The translations under genes and the position numbers were made by a program. 64,000 nt of DNA from Klebsormidium nitens (lineage: Eukaryota; Streptophyta; Klebsormidiophyceae; Klebsormidiales; Klebsormidiaceae), in assembly GCA_000708835.1 (NCBI GenBank), contig DF237356.1:1-64000 (forward strand), given 5' to 3'. Every line of letters begins with the position of its first letter. The first letter of the stretch is position 1. Positions 12,201 through 24,100 of this stretch are shown here, in pieces. Under the pieces are notes generated by a model, which had not been told where the DNA came from, did not search any database, and saw only the letters and a list, made by a program, of their open reading frames with translations.

Positions 12201-12773
12201 CCGCTTCCGCTCCGCCAGCATCTCGTACTGCAGTTTCGTGTACCGCTCAAACTCGTGCCCTGGCTCGTCTCGTGCCTCCGCCAGGCTCAGGGGGTCCACC
12301 GGCAGGTCTGCGTCAAACACCAGGGGGGTGTCCTCGTCCTCTTCGTCGGACCCCCCCTCGATATCGTTTCCCCCTCTGTCACGATCTTTCGGCTCCCCTT
12401 CTAGTTCTTCGGCCGCCCCGTCTACCTCTTCCTCCGTCCCTTCTTCATCGCTCAGTTCCTCTTCTGATTCCTCCTCTTCTTCTTGAACTCCTTTGCCCCG
12501 CCCTTTTACGACACCGTCGCCCCTCTCTGATTCCTTCTCCGCCCCTTTGAGGTCTTTCTTCTCTCCCGCCTCTAGTTCTTCCTCCCACTCTTCCTCTTCC
12601 TCATCCTCCATCTCCTCTTCCCCCTCCCCACTACTATCTTCCAGTTGCTCCTGACTCTCAAGCCCCACGTTTTGCACACCCTTCTGTTGGTCGACGTTCA
12701 TTCGGACAGGGCCTTCGAATGATGCCTCTTGACTGCCCCCATCAGCTTCCTCATTGCAGTCTTCTTTGACCAT
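245..12773 (-). CDS. GTF3C3: TFIIIC subunit 3 (TFC4/tau131-type TPR protein), C-terminus beyond left edge
   Basis: This subunit of RNA polymerase III factor TFIIIC is the TPR scaffold that recruits TFIIIB at tRNA and 5S genes in the nucleus. Exons read on the minus strand: 12184-12773, 11320-11563, 9890-10071, 9076-9271, 8214-8468, 6705-6930, 4998-5272, 3933-4590, 3006-3123, 2040-2227, 1221-1333 and about 245-446. All junctions keep frame, giving about 1,082 residues before the edge. An acidic Glu/Asp-rich N-terminus (residues 1-200) is followed by a Lys/Arg/Gly-rich segment ending PAEVTRKLGQANLFY, then a TPR block (about 275-620; e.g. PNVADSYHTLGLCHETLGD). A disordered Ala/Glu/Asp-rich insert (about 660-810) precedes a second TPR block (LISLSIGLAFL, GFAFLYKYHRL, NLGRAYHQMGLVHLA), the typical order for this family. 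The start is the ATG ending at 12773; an in-frame Met 66 codons upstream is possible. The last exon boundary (245) is weak and the final exon lies outside the window. Several introns carry tandem exon-edge copies, listed separately. Confidence 0.9.
430..880 (-). repeat. Degenerate short repeats upstream of TFC4 exon 12
   Basis: The acceptor side of exon 12 reads, on the plus strand, as a CAGGTTGAAGTYGG-like string followed by TCACAG. Similar strings (CACAGGTTGGAGTTGG, CAGGTTAGGATTGG, CAGGTTTGGAGTT, TAGGTTGGATCTTGG, CAGGTTGGACTTAAGG) recur about every 40-50 bases up to about 880. They look like old slipped copies of the acceptor region and are strongly decayed. Confidence 0.4.
1730..2400 (-). 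repeat. Copies of both edges of TFC4 exon 10
   Basis: The real exon is 2040-2227. Its donor-side edge, read on plus as GGCTTATGAGCGGCTCGTCC, recurs as weaker copies near 1950 (GCGTATGAGCGGCCCGTC) and 1733 (GCTTATGAGCGGCTCATAC). Its acceptor-side part (GCCACTTTCGGTACGGCAG, about 2195) recurs near 2355-2375 with only a few changes. One exon has therefore been copied outward on both sides. Confidence 0.7.
3516..3990 (-). repeat. Three tandem donor-side copies of TFC4 exon 8
   Basis: The string CCTCACCTGCGGTCAGC (reverse complement of the exon 8 end plus its GTGAGG donor) occurs at about 3524, 3725 and 3928. The spacings are 201 and 203 bases. About 60 bases of exon sequence follow each one. The 3928 copy is the real edge; the others diverge by substitutions and small indels, the outermost most. 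Confidence 0.85.
5236..5440 (-). repeat. Tandem copy of TFC4 exon 7 acceptor edge
   Basis: The block GCGGGCGTCCAAGTCGTCCG, continuing through the acceptor and the following intron to a GGGGACCGCG string, occurs at 5238 (real edge, acceptor at 5273) and again at 5352 with few changes. The unit is about 110 bases and includes a shared GGGGACACGTGTCAGGATCC intronic stretch. Confidence 0.85.
6275..6800 (-). repeat. Four donor-side copies of TFC4 exon 6
   Basis: The real donor lies at 6703-6704. The edge (ACCCACCTCTCCTCAGCTT on plus, then CGGCCCCGTAATCCTCGACG) recurs from 6546 and 6396, spacings 153 and 150. An older partial copy (GCGGGCTGGTTGAACGCC) lies near 6285. The nearest copy translates almost identically to the end of the exon (ALVEDYGAAVEKLRRG), is in frame with it, and keeps its own GTGGGT donor. 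Confidence 0.9.
6900..7770 (-). repeat. Six-copy acceptor-side array of TFC4 exon 6
   Basis: The exon start (reading AHTEPLRR) with its acceptor and intron tail appears at 6911-6930 and again with edges near 7074, 7235, 7421, 7568 and 7731. Spacings are about 157, 161, 186, 147 and 163 bases. Each of the first five units carries GGGGCTCCGT-like exon sequence and TGACGTCA about 30-40 bases further on. The most distant unit is the most diverged (GTCCGTATGACCCTACG, ATGAAGTCAGC). Confidence 0.9.
8935..9420 (-). repeat. Copies of both edges of TFC4 exon 4
   Basis: The real exon is 9076-9271. A donor-side copy (CTCTCACCCGCGCGTCTTGG, then GGCCGGTCAGCGTGCAACTT) lies at about 8950-9010, 119 bases away. 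An acceptor-side copy (GCGCCCAGCGGAGAGCTTTGG through TTGTTCTGCTCCC) lies at about 9350-9413. Both are diverged by point changes and small indels. Confidence 0.8.
10150..10420 (-). repeat. Acceptor-side copies of TFC4 exon 3
   Basis: The real exon is 9890-10071. Its 5' third (CCAGCGTGTGGTACGAGTC, GCCACGTTGGGGGCCA, GACGACCTCCACCA) recurs at about 10165-10235 and 10338-10410, spacings about 165 and 175 bases. A weaker third trace lies near 10480-10510. Confidence 0.85.
11620..11700 (-). repeat. Acceptor-side copy of TFC4 exon 2
   Basis: The real edge (11499-11563) encodes SEPPQKKQKTALYGASVDD. A second block about 129 bases upstream in gene sense reads SEPPQKKQRTTFHGARVDD, keeping the reading frame over about 20 codons before running into intron sequence. 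Confidence 0.85.
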
Positions 12774-15700
12774 GTTTGATCTTTCCACCTGCTCCTTGCT
12801 TAGCTGTCGATTGGCTGAGTTTAAAGCAATCTCAATGCCCAAGTGTAATCTCAGCTTTCTCTTGGTGTTTCTCCTCCGCCAGAAGCAGAAGTTACGTCTC
12901 GGTGGAAATGGAGCAGGTTTCGCAGCAATGTGAGCTGCAGACACGAGGCGGACAGCCACTTCGTTTGCCAATTGTTTTGACTTTTAGCAGCTTGTATCAC
13001 GAGGGCCTTGATCAGCGTGTTCACTCAATCTACGCAATCACACAATGGTTGGAGACCCCCACATTGCTAAAGTACTTCCGAGGAACTTGCCACCACTTCT
13101 CAGAAAAGGTTATGACAGTATGTTTTTGACCACTGCAATCCTGTCAAAAGTTTGGCGGTGTTGTCTTGAACTTACACAACACTGAGGATCGACTTTTGAC
13201 CTGCCTCGCAAGCTCAGGGTATTGGGCACTACGTCTGAGAGTGCTTCGCATATACAGGCACTCAGTGTGTGATGTTTTCTGCTGTAATCAAAGCCCGGCT
13301 GGCTTTTGGATTGCTGACGAAGGTAACGACCGTCTACCACTAATCAAGGCTTCACAAACTTGAAAATGAAGGACGGCCAGTCTCTGAAACCAGGCTAGCG
13401 CCCAAGCTGGAACTCTCTCAGCATCAGCAGGAAAGGTGACGCTGCAACATGATGATGAGGTGCGCCCAATTGCTTGCAAGCTGCATTTCAAAGCTAGCAA
13501 CTCACAACTTCCAATGCGCTGACATTTAATATTTAATTGTAATACCAACGCCATGACCTCTTTTGACTCGAAGAATAGGATTTAACCGTGCCGTCCGTCC
13601 CCGAGTCTTGCCGTTTGCACGCACAATCAAGCTAGCCTCTAGTGACAACTGCAGAACTGCCGGCCGAAGGCGCCGGTGCTCGAGGAGCGGCAGGGTTAAG
13701 TATCTGCCGTTGGGGAACTCCGAACTCCCCTTCAAATTCAACTCAAAATATCTTTTGAAGCTGAATTCCAGCTCTGAATTGTCTGAAAAGGTTTCAAGTT
13801 TCCTGGCAAGATATTCTGAACCCCTGGCGATTTTGCTCGTTTCTATCAGTGGTATCACCTCTTGTCGCTGCAATATGTTGTGTGAAGTTTACCATATTTA
13901 AGGGGTGCAAGTGAATAGTACTTGAGGACACGAGCGTCCAGTCATCAGGGTGGTCGAGTGCCCCAGAAGGTGTTCCGACGCTGCAGGTAGGCATTTGGAG
14001 GCCCTGATCAGCTGGCAAGCTTTTGAATCTGTGGCCTCTGTGGTGTGTTTTATCCTGCTTCCTTCATGTTAGACTTTGGTATAGCTAAAAACAAAGGATT
14101 AGGACGCAATTTACCATTGTCATTACCACCTGTCGCAAGTAGCTGCGGTATCTGTTGGTTTTTACTCTTCAGTCGCCTCTTGCTTGAAAAAGTGTACTAA
14201 AGTGGAATGAGTTGGGTGCTTATCGTCAGCTTTTGGACCATCACTGGCTGAAGGATGTACACAGACACCTCACGTCCTACATTATGGGGTTCATTGATAC
14301 TGTGCTCTCACTGTCAGTCATCCAACCTGTGACACACGGATTCTTGAGTGGACCCCCATTTCATTGTTCGTAAAATTCGCTCTTGGCAATCTTTCAATAG
14401 CTACAGAGCTTCGTCAGAAAACCATATAGGTATAAAAGAGTGAAGAAGAGGTGTCCACATTTCTGAAGCCTCTGCCATTACGCAAAAGTCAGCTGGTAAG
14501 ACTGCTTAGCGTTTGCTAGGCACTGCTTGCTGAGAGACGAGCATCTGTTTCAGGGGCAGTTTAACACCATTTTGTGGTGGGGCTCTGGTTCCCGGCAGAA
14601 CTACACATCTCTTAACCACTCACCCCTGCTGCATCAAAGAACTGCCACCAAAGTTAACATCTGTTCTTGATTAGGGCTAATCTGGCAACTGCTTTAGTGC
14701 CCCTTTGCCAAGTGAAAGAACTTCTTTGAGTCGACTCATCTGCGTACTTCAGCATATTCCAAAGTTGGTCCTGAGCAACTTCTGAGTAGAATTCCACATT
14801 TGCAGTGTGGTAGCTGGTGATGTCGTGCAGAAACGCCCATGTGAAGGGTGGAGTTGTATGGACAGCTCAATCTAGGATTGTCAAACCCAATTGGCTCACG
14901 TATCTCCTTCTTCGCAGGTGCATCGACAATCAGTTCACATGAGGCTCTGAGAGTACATCAAGAAACCATGTGGGACTTAGGGTCCACACATGGCCCATGA
15001 TTGGACACACGTTACAGAGCGGAAGGGCAAGAGGCGTTCTTAACGAGGAAGCAACAGCAGACCCCGCCCGTTTTGTTCGTAAGAAAAGCAGGGCAGACTG
15101 TCAATGCAACATAGTCGACGCTCTCTCCTGCGAGCTGGGGGACACAAGCCTAACCTTGACTTCGGTTGTGAGTCGTGAGTAAGGCAAGCTCTCAGGCTAC
15201 GCATGTAGTCTAGCGGGGTCATTGCCGACGAACGTCTCTGTAAAAAGCCGACAAGTCTTGAGGGCACAGGGGGCTGGTTCCGGCTAAAGGCAGGGGCATC
15301 TCGGTCCACTTCACAAGTGGATGCTCGCCAAGTGGGGAGTACAGATGGAGGCCACAAGCGGCCTGCCAGCCGCGGCCCCAGCCAGCACTGCCGCTCCTGG
15401 CACGGTCAGTACGCTGGACATGACATTGTTCGCATGTCATTCTTGCTGCTTTTGATGAGGCCCACATAAAAGTTCCGTCCTCTTGTTGTTCAACTCATGA
15501 ATGACAGTGTCGCCTGTATGGTCAGAAGCAGTTCTTTTGTGAATTTCTTTGAAACTGCCCCATTTGATAGGATACAGGGTTTAAAATAGTCATGGCTGTC
15601 CACTTACTCGTTACATCCACAGCTAAACTGTTTCTCACCAAGCACGCAACAGGGATATCTTTCGATGGGTAAATCCGTATGTTTCGAAAGTTGTGGATTT

Positions 15701-15982
15701 CCCTTCACGTTTCTTGCAACATGTTTTCGGTCTTCTTCCCTCCTTGGTGTATGTAACTCGGGGCAGCCGTGGAGGCTTACACCAGAATTAAGTTTGCTGG
15801 ATTCCTGATCGGAATCTGTCCTCGTCGGCTGCTTTTGCAAGTGACAAAGAGGAGATTCAATACTAGGACACCACCTTTCCAAATGCTTGAGTACATTTTC
15901 CAGTTTGCAAAACACGCACTGCTTCAGCTAAACTCTGCGTTAGAGATTGTTGATCTTGAACATGAGTCGGTTGCAATGTGCA
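12774..15982. other. Divergent spacer between TFC4 and the RING gene
   Basis: No convincing coding region was found; reading frames are short, with no recognisable motif. A TATAAAAG string at about 14432 on plus is a possible TATA element for a plus-strand transcript. The missing 5' exon of the RING gene is expected here, so part of the stretch is probably its leader or first intron. No tRNA-type A/B boxes were noticed by eye. Confidence 0.4.
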
Positions 15983-16685
15983 GGCTGACCTCGGGACGAT
16001 CCTCGACTGCGCCGTGTGCTGGGAGGCATACGACTCGGACGGGCACTGTCCCCGGCAGCTCATCTGCGGGCACTCCCTCTGCGACGCATGCATCCGGGAG
16101 CTTCCTTGGGCGACACTTCGTGGGGTGGAGCTTCCGTTCCTAATCACCTGCCCTTGGTGCATGTGCTGGTCCCCCCGCGTGATCTGGGAAGGCGCCCTAA
16201 AGTATCCGAGCAAAAACTTCTCCCTCATGTGGCTGGTCGAGTCGTACCGGCCCCAAACCTCCCCAAACCCCCCGGTCAGGCGGCTGCGGCACGCCTCGTT
16301 CCCGAACCTCCAAGCTTTGGAGGTCCCGAGCGACTCGGACCACCAGCGGCGGCTGCTCTTGCTCCCCCGGGGGACGCGCGGCGTGGAGCGGGAGTCCGTG
16401 TTGACGCGCGTCGTGCGCGACGCGTGGTTCCTCGCGGTCGCCACGAGGAGCGCGTGCTCGTGGCTTGCGAGGAAGTTCTCGCTTCTAGTTGTGGCGGGCA
16501 TCCTGTGCATCATGCTGATGCTGCAAGTCGGGCTGTTGCCGATAGGCGTATTTATTGTCATCTCCACCATGATGGCGCTCATTTTCGTCGGCTTCGCCGT
16601 AATGACCATGACTCTGCTGTTCGTCTTGCCAACGGCTATCGTGTTGGAGATAGGTGGCAACGTCTTGCGGCGACTTGTCACGTAG
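15983..16685 (+). CDS. RING-HC finger protein with C-terminal membrane segments (5' exon missing)
   Basis: This is a probable membrane-anchored E3 ubiquitin ligase. The single open exon begins after a TGTGCAG acceptor and ends at TAG 16683-16685, giving about 234 residues. A C3HC4-type RING lies at the N-terminus: CAVC, then CGHSLCDAC, then CPWC. An acceptable hydrophobic region of about 70 residues follows near the C-terminus (LLVVAGILCIMLMLQVGLL, then a second stretch ending TLLFVLPTAIVLEI), consistent with two or three membrane spans. There is no ATG in frame before the RING. The nearest upstream triplet in frame is GTG, which is not a likely start in a nuclear gene, so an upstream coding exon must exist and was not found. 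Family membership beyond RING/TM is unknown. Confidence 0.65.
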
Positions 16686-18169
16686 CTAGTTGGGGTTCAT
16701 GCAACAATTGTTTGTGGGTTCCATTGGACAGGGGTAGGTGTAAGCATCAAGTGGGTATATTAGCTGGATTCTTGGGGCGTTGTGATTAAGTAGAGACGCG
16801 GTAGCCTCTTTGCTTCTCAGCGTCCTTGAAGGCGACAAGGCCGCTGTTATATTTGTTCAAGAACTCGAGCAAGGGACCCGAAACTGGAACATTGCTTCAA
16901 AGAAGCATGCACTTATCTCGCATGATTCATGCATGGCATCATTTCGGTTCCTTGCAAATGTCAATCTGGAGAATGACAATCGTTCGCTATCCTCGAACTT
17001 AATTCTTGGTCGATGAACGCCATGGTATATCAATCTCGTCCGACTCTTTTGCATGCAGTCACGGCCAGTGGCCCGGCATACAAATTTGAAAACATGACGT
17101 CCATTTGATAAATTCGATTCCATCAGTGCCATGCGCGCCAGCGCGAGTGTGTCAGTGTGACGCGAATTGCTGGAGGGCAAGTTACTAGATCTTTGTGACA
17201 TTCCTCAGAAAAACACGATCATGATGCATATGTGAGTGCGTACTACATGTACGTACATGGATATGCAACTGCATTGCAACGCTAGGCAGCCCATTGATTG
17301 ACGATTGCAGAGCGTGCATGGAATTACCTCTACTTGGATGTGCAGTGATATCTGAGACATGCACATAAGCACAATACTAAATCTCCTCATGGTAGCATTC
17401 TCGACCTGCTTAATTCGGAGACAGGAGCACCTTTGATTCGCTTATGCCATTACTGGTCCCACTTCTGCAGTATCTAATAAGCCGGTGTTCAATTGAACTT
17501 GAGAGTAGGGTATCCTTACAAGAGCGATCCATAAATGCAAAAAGAGCTGGCTACAAATTGGAAAACGCGACAGCCTAGATTACATGCTTGCTACGCGTAG
17601 TCCAGATACTGACATATGACTACGCATGCTACTTATATAGGTAGCAGTATTACGAAACGTCTGCATACGATTTTTACCAGCGTTTGACTAGTACTTAGTG
17701 TCATAAGCAACGCCCTTTACCAGAAACAAACCAAGGCGAATCTTACATAAACTGAATGCGATGGCCCTCGTACTCACTGGCCTGCAGCTTCTTTCCTTAC
17801 CCAATTAACCGCCAACTCCTTGACCCGATGGTATGGCCGCCAAATCCACGCATCACCGTCGCCACCTCCACACCAAGTGCTTCAGAGGACCTTCCTAATC
17901 GAATGTACACATGAGTTCCTTGACAAACCCAGCAATCCCTTTGAAGTCCCAACCACTTGCCCCTAACCGTCCATTCAACTTTGAAGTGTCCAACATCCCA
18001 TTTGCTCTTTTATGCTCCATTATTCACTCTTCGCAGCAGATCCCGCCACCAGATTCTTCTTGTTCCTTGGTCAACCACGCTTTACGCTTCATCTCAATAG
18101 CGCCCCACCCGCGATGCCCCATCTCCAATCATCCGCCGCAACTCCCGACGCTTTTCACAAACCGACTCC
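16686..18169. other. Convergent gene-free spacer (1,484 bases)
   Basis: The spacer lies between the ends of the RING gene and the coiled-coil gene. It is AT-richer than the flanks, with many ATGCAT/TACGTA-like palindromic strings around 17220-17650. No supported gene was seen; it presumably holds both 3' UTRs. Confidence 0.5.
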
Positions 18170-21100
18170 CTATGCTGCGCCCACCGCTTCCATGCCCCCT
18201 CCAAAGTCGACCCCCGCATCCACCACAAGCTGCTTCGTCAGCCTCGTCAAACTGTCCATCGCCCCCTTCGCGAGTTCCAGCGCCGCATCGCGTTCGTTCA
18301 ACTGCTCCTTCAGCTGCTCCAGCTGCTTCACCTCCCCGTCTGCGGCGGCCGGCGCAGTAGCTGCGGCAGCCAGGACGCCAGCGAGGCTGACGTCGTTGCT
18401 GACGTCAGCGCGGCAGGTGCCGTCAACAATGCACTCCTCGCGGAGCTCGTGGCTCAGCTGGGTCAGGCTCTGGAGGGCGACGAGGGCGGTCTCGGCCTCC
18501 AGGCGAGCCACCTGGCGCGAAACGGGGTTGCAAATCGAGGTGAGAAACCCAAATTAAACGGGGTTACAAATTGTAGTGTACTGATGGTAAAACTTGTGCA
18601 GATTGTGGCCGAACGGGGCGCGCGACCTGAACAGTGACAGTTCCTTGTGAGTCAGATGAAAAAAAGTTCCGCAAAAGATTCCGTCAGTGATCACGCAAGG
18701 GGCGGGCTAGGTCTTCATAAATGTGCGCTCTAGGGGATTGGACCAATCACTCGTCGACCTCGGAGCCCCGACTCCATTAAGATGCAAGATCGCATCTTGA
18801 GAAACATCGGGTTTTGCTGACAAAAACACAAGCGGCGTTCGAAGAACTCCCGTTTTGTCATATGATAGCTTGTGGCTTCGTAGTCAAAGAACGAAACCCC
18901 TCAGCCTATGAAGAGGTCCCTCCACGGCCTTGACAAGCGTTCGGGTCTCAGCCACAACGCAGCCAAAGGGAAAAGTCTAACGCATGCTCCTCAGACCAAA
19001 CCTTCGCAAGGTGACACCAGCAGCCAACGGCACAGGTGAGCGGAGTGACGGCGTAAAGGAGAATGCGACCCACCTCGATCTCGAGCTGTTCGATGACTTT
19101 CCCGCCAGCACCGTTTCCGTTTGTGGCGGCAACCGCGCCCCCCTTCGCAGCCAAGGCGTGCAGGGTGGTCAGACCCTTGGCCTCGTCAATCACCTGAAAC
19201 GGAAATCAAGACAAACATGGTCAGGTCAGAAGACACTAAAGGTTCTAACATTTTTTCATTTTTTCATTGTTTCAAGACAACTGCCTTACTCTGCGAATGG
19301 CCAAAATCCGATGCCTTCGCCTAACCACTTCAAACGGACAACGCTGGTATTTCAAAAAAAGTCAACTCTCTAAATCCACGCAAATGGCGCCTGTCCGTGC
19401 CAGCTGTATCCTTCTCGCATCACAGCAACGGCGCAGTCGTCCTTATTGCCGCGCCAAACACTGCTACTAATACAATTGACATTTCGGTAAAAGTGCGAGA
19501 CAAGAGCTTCCAGACTTTTAATCTCGTGTCCCTTAATAGAGTAAATCTTCGAAAGCCCTAGCGATTGAAACTTCCTCCACTCCTTCTTCCGTAGCGCAGC
19601 TTCGCCCCACGTTAGCATGTCGTAATGCACGGTTCGAAACACACGACACAAGCAAGTCTTACCTCTGTGCACAAGCTGCGCCTTGCGTTTCTCCCAGCAG
19701 TCCAGCAGGCCGCCCACAGCCCACTTCCTACACTTGTCCTCAACTTTACGAATCATAAACAATCCAAATTGAGGAAGAACAACAGCGGGGCCCACCTCCG
19801 TGCGCGCCTGCACGAGCTGCGCCTCGCGCTCCTCCCAGCGGGTCAGCAGGCGGCGCAGCTCCTCCTCCTTGCGCGCCAGCATGTGCCGCGCCTGCTCTAG
19901 CTCCGCATCCTTCGTCACCAGGATGTCGCGCACAACCGCCAGCTCAGCAGCCACCTCCTCGTTCTGGGACACAGCCTGCAGTTGCATCTCCTGCGCACGA
20001 AAGGAAACCCAACACTCAGCAGTCTGGATGTCAGACTGCAAATTGGATCACTTCTGCCTCCGGGATGCAGAACGCCACCGGCAGCTCGGCGGCCTCCTCT
20101 TTGTTTTGGGCACCGCTTGCAGCTGGAGCTCCTGAAAGAAGACGAAACAGAGAGACTCGAGGATCGGACTTCCGATTCGCCAATTCGCTCTCTATATGAA
20201 CAATATTCTGCACCGTATGAGCCGCTGTGCAGGCCTCCAGGACAAACACTTGACGAAACACCTGAAACTAGGACACTAAGCAAATCCGCTAGGAAACCGC
20301 CCTGCCTCTGATCAGAGCCCTTTTGCATCCTCGCTCAATCCAGGCTTTACCTCCATCTTCCGCAGCTGCAAACTCTGTCCCAGCAAACCCAATTCAGACC
20401 GAATCTATCTCCAACCCCAACAGAGGAAGGCAGCAAAAGCGCGCCGACACACAGGTTGCGTGAAGGAACGCGTTGCTCAATTCCAACCTCAGCATAACTC
20501 CGGGAACATCAAACCAGCAGAGTCCTTTCAGATCAATGCATCTTCTCCAACAGTCTTGAGGCACAAAAGCGTTTTCGGGCGAGGGCCAACGCCCACGGCC
20601 CTGTGAAATACAGGCTTGTTAGGACCCAGCCTTACCTGCATCTTCTGCAGCTCCAGCTCTCGCTCCAACAGGGCCCGGTTCGTGCGGAACAGCTCGTAGT
20701 TGGTCTGCGCGAGCACTGAGCTCTCGTCCACATTCACGCCGGCGCCGCCCGCCGCGTCCACGAGCGCTTGCGAGAGTGACGTGATCTGTGACATCACCGA
20801 GCCGGCCTCCGAGAGCTTCACGCTCTGCGCGTCGAAGTCGGCGCGGATCGCAGAGAGTTGCTCGTCCTTTTGCACGAGGGTGGCCTGGAGTTTGGCGAGC
20901 TCGGACTCCTTGGAAGCTAGGCGGGCCTTCACGTGGGATACTTCGCTCAGGAGCGAGGCGACCTGATGGAAACGAAAGGGAAGTTATGAGCAACGCGTGA
21001 CGAATGAGCTTCGCAGCACGTCGAGAGAAGCAATTTTGAACGTAACCAGTGGATCAATAGAATTTATCAGGCTCACAGCAGATGCGTCAATGGAAAAGCC

Positions 21101-24100
21101 AGAATGCGGGACGTGCGCTAGTGCAATTCGGCAAGGATTCCGGCTTCCATAAAGTGCGCAGAAAATGGCAAACAGTTTCCGGGTCCGACTTGGCCCTGCT
21201 CGACATTCAACAACCCCAGAATCTCTTTCACCTGCTCAGTCCGCCGTTTGCAGTTCCGCCTCAGCAAGAATTATCAAGCACACCATACTTCAACAGTTGC
21301 TGAATTCGACTCCCACGCCCAAGCTTGCTTGACTCACCTGCTTGTCCGCCATCTGCAGAGCCACCTCCTTATCCTGCAGCGCCATGTGCGCTGCCGCCAC
21401 CTCAGACGACGCAGCCTGCAACTCCAGCTTAGAAGAAACGAGCTCCGCGCTCTTCAGCTGCAGCTGCAGCATCGTGTTGGACAGCGCAGCGTCGGCCTGG
21501 CGCACACGCTTCTTGAGCCCGTTCAGTTCAGACACCATCCCACGCACCATGCGGCGGTCGGCGGCGGCGGTCGTCCGCAGCTTCTCCATCTGCTGGCGCT
21601 GCTCGCTCAGCTGCTTCTCCTGCCTGCAAATGAAGGGTGTACTTCGGTTGAACGTTCCAATAAGTTCGGAATTACAAAATGTTGTTTAAAAATCTAGTCA
21701 CCTTTTTCACAAGAAGAAAGTTAGAAAGCGTCAAGTATTCTTGGCAGCAACCCACTGGAAGTTTCCCGTCTGCTGGCACTGCTCTCTCAGCTGCCTCCTG
21801 CCTCCTGCCTCCTGCCTGGACACACGTAATGAGGAGATCAGGGAGTGGTTGACTAAATGTTAACGAGAAGAGAAGAGAATGACTTATGAAACTCTATGTA
21901 GAACGACAATCAATCCGAAAGGAGTGTGTTCAGTCCACTACGTATTCCGTTCTGCTACTTCTGCATCTGGAGACGGTGCTGAATCGGCTACTTCTCCTGC
22001 CTGCAAACAGACATTTGCATCTCGAATGCGATTGAGATTGACAGCAATAACTGGGAGACTCTCCTGCGTGCCAGAAATCACAGCATTCGAGCTGGTGTTC
22101 AAACATTTGGGAAAAGGGGCTGGAGGGTTCGCGCTAAACAGTCCCAATAATTGGGGCTGCAACTCTGCTCCTCAAGTCAACCAAGCGTTCTTCACTTTGA
22201 GCACAATTGAGGTAACTGAGTGCAGAGCCACTTGTTGGGGGGAAGTACAACACTCAACATTCACAAACAGACTTCGAAAAAGCGCGTCCTCAGGGCATCC
22301 CTAAAAGCGCAAGTAGGCCGTTCAGTTCCTTTGCCAGAAAATCCCAGTTTGATCAACTATGTTAATGAGGCACCGTAACAGAGGCCCACCTTTCTAGCTC
22401 GGCGCGATTTGCTTTGACCTTCTGGCGCTCCTTCTCCAGGTGCTGCCGCGCCTCGGTGAGCTCCGCCGTCTGCTTCTCATAGGCAAGCTTCTTCGCAGCC
22501 ATCGCCTTCTCGTTGTCCGCCAGCGTTGCGCCCTGCTTCTGGACGTTGGACCGGAACTGTGCGAGTGCGCTCTGGGACAACTCCAACTCGCTCTGCAGAG
22601 AAGGGGAAGGAGTCAGTCCCTGCTCTGAGACAAATGACCCCCTTGCACCTTCTGCGGAAGAGCCTCATCTGCCTGCAACTCCTCTCTCAGGTACATTCCA
22701 GCCGAACACACCTGCCTCTCAACCCTCAAATCTGGTACAACTCCTCAACATGTCAAGGGATTTGAACATCCAAGCAAATCGAGGTTTGGAAAACTTGAAC
22801 AGGGAGGCGAGTCAAGGTATGGAAAACTTAAACAGGGAGGCCAGTCAACCAAGTAACCATCATGCAGCAAAGCCTCAGCCCTATGGGGCTTGCACCTTGT
22901 CCCTTGAACAACTCCATCTACAACCGAAGCTTTCACCCTGATTCTGAAACTTATTGATCCCTCTTTCTGAGGGTTCAAAAGCTTAATCAAATTTGAACAC
23001 ATTTTTGATCCTGCAAAACCCTGGTAATGCAAAGCAATCAAGCGGTCCCCACCTGCACATCCTGCAGCAGCGCCTTGGCCCCCTGCAGTTCTTGCTGCAT
23101 CTCTGCGCTCGCCAGGTTGGACCCCTTCACAGCGGCCTCGAGCGCATTCACCTCGTCCTGCGCTGCCAAAAAGCTCTCCACCTTCCGCTGAAGCTCTGTT
23201 TCAGTCTGATACAGCTTAGCCGTCCGCTCGTGGAGCGCTTCAGTGGCCCTGCATTGCAGAGAGGTTAAGTTGTTAACTAAGACATAGTCAAAGTAGATCC
23301 GTCCCGATCCCTGCCAGCTTCAGCTGTTGTTTAACAAACCCAGGCTTCAGGAACCAGTGTTGCATGTATAAAATTGTGCATTTTGACACCTCATCATCCC
23401 TTTAGCAGATGAGAAAGTATGAGCAGATGAGAAAGTAAAAACCTAACCAGTTTGCATTTACAAGGAATACGCAGGAATGTGCCCTTATACTCTCCTCCAG
23501 TACATCAGTCTCTAACAGATAGAGCACTGGGGCCAGAATGACAAATAGTCAAGCTTCTCGCAACATGATGCAAACTTGAACACTCTGTTGCCCCATTTGG
23601 ATGCACAAAGAGTGAACCATCCATGAACCTCGACATAAAACCTAAACCCGAAAAAGCTGCCAACCAAAGCAAGAACTGTGGCACACCTGCTAAGCTCATT
23701 CTCCCGCTTTGTCAGCGCCGCCTTGACTTTGCTCAGCTGCATCCCCTCTTCCACAACCTTCTTCTTGGCCCCGCGTAGTTCCCCCTCTTTCACCTTCAGT
23801 TCCGCGGCAAAGCTGCTGACCTCATCATCTCGCTCCGCCAGCCTTGCGTGCAATGCGCTAACCTCATCCTGCTTCTGGGAGAGCGCCATCTGCGCACGCC
23901 TGACCTCAGCATCACGCGCCTTCAGTGCGGATGTTGCTTCCTCGGCCTCCTTGGTGCGTTGCTCCAGTGCAAGCTGGAAGTTGGCAATCTCCTCGGCGTG
24001 GCTATCCTCAGTATCTTTGGCAGTCTCAAACTGCCGCTCCCTGTAGTCAAAACAAGATGACTATTAGGCCTTCCATAAGATGGAAGACATCAGGCAGTAG

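Noticed and set aside
14970-15182. Plus-strand open frame upstream of the RING gene
   Set aside because: It has no motif and no donor giving the phase needed to join the RING exon.
15976-15985. GTG or nearby ATG as start of the RING protein
   Set aside because: GTG starts are not expected in a nuclear gene, and the nearby ATGs are out of frame with the RING. An upstream exon is more likely.
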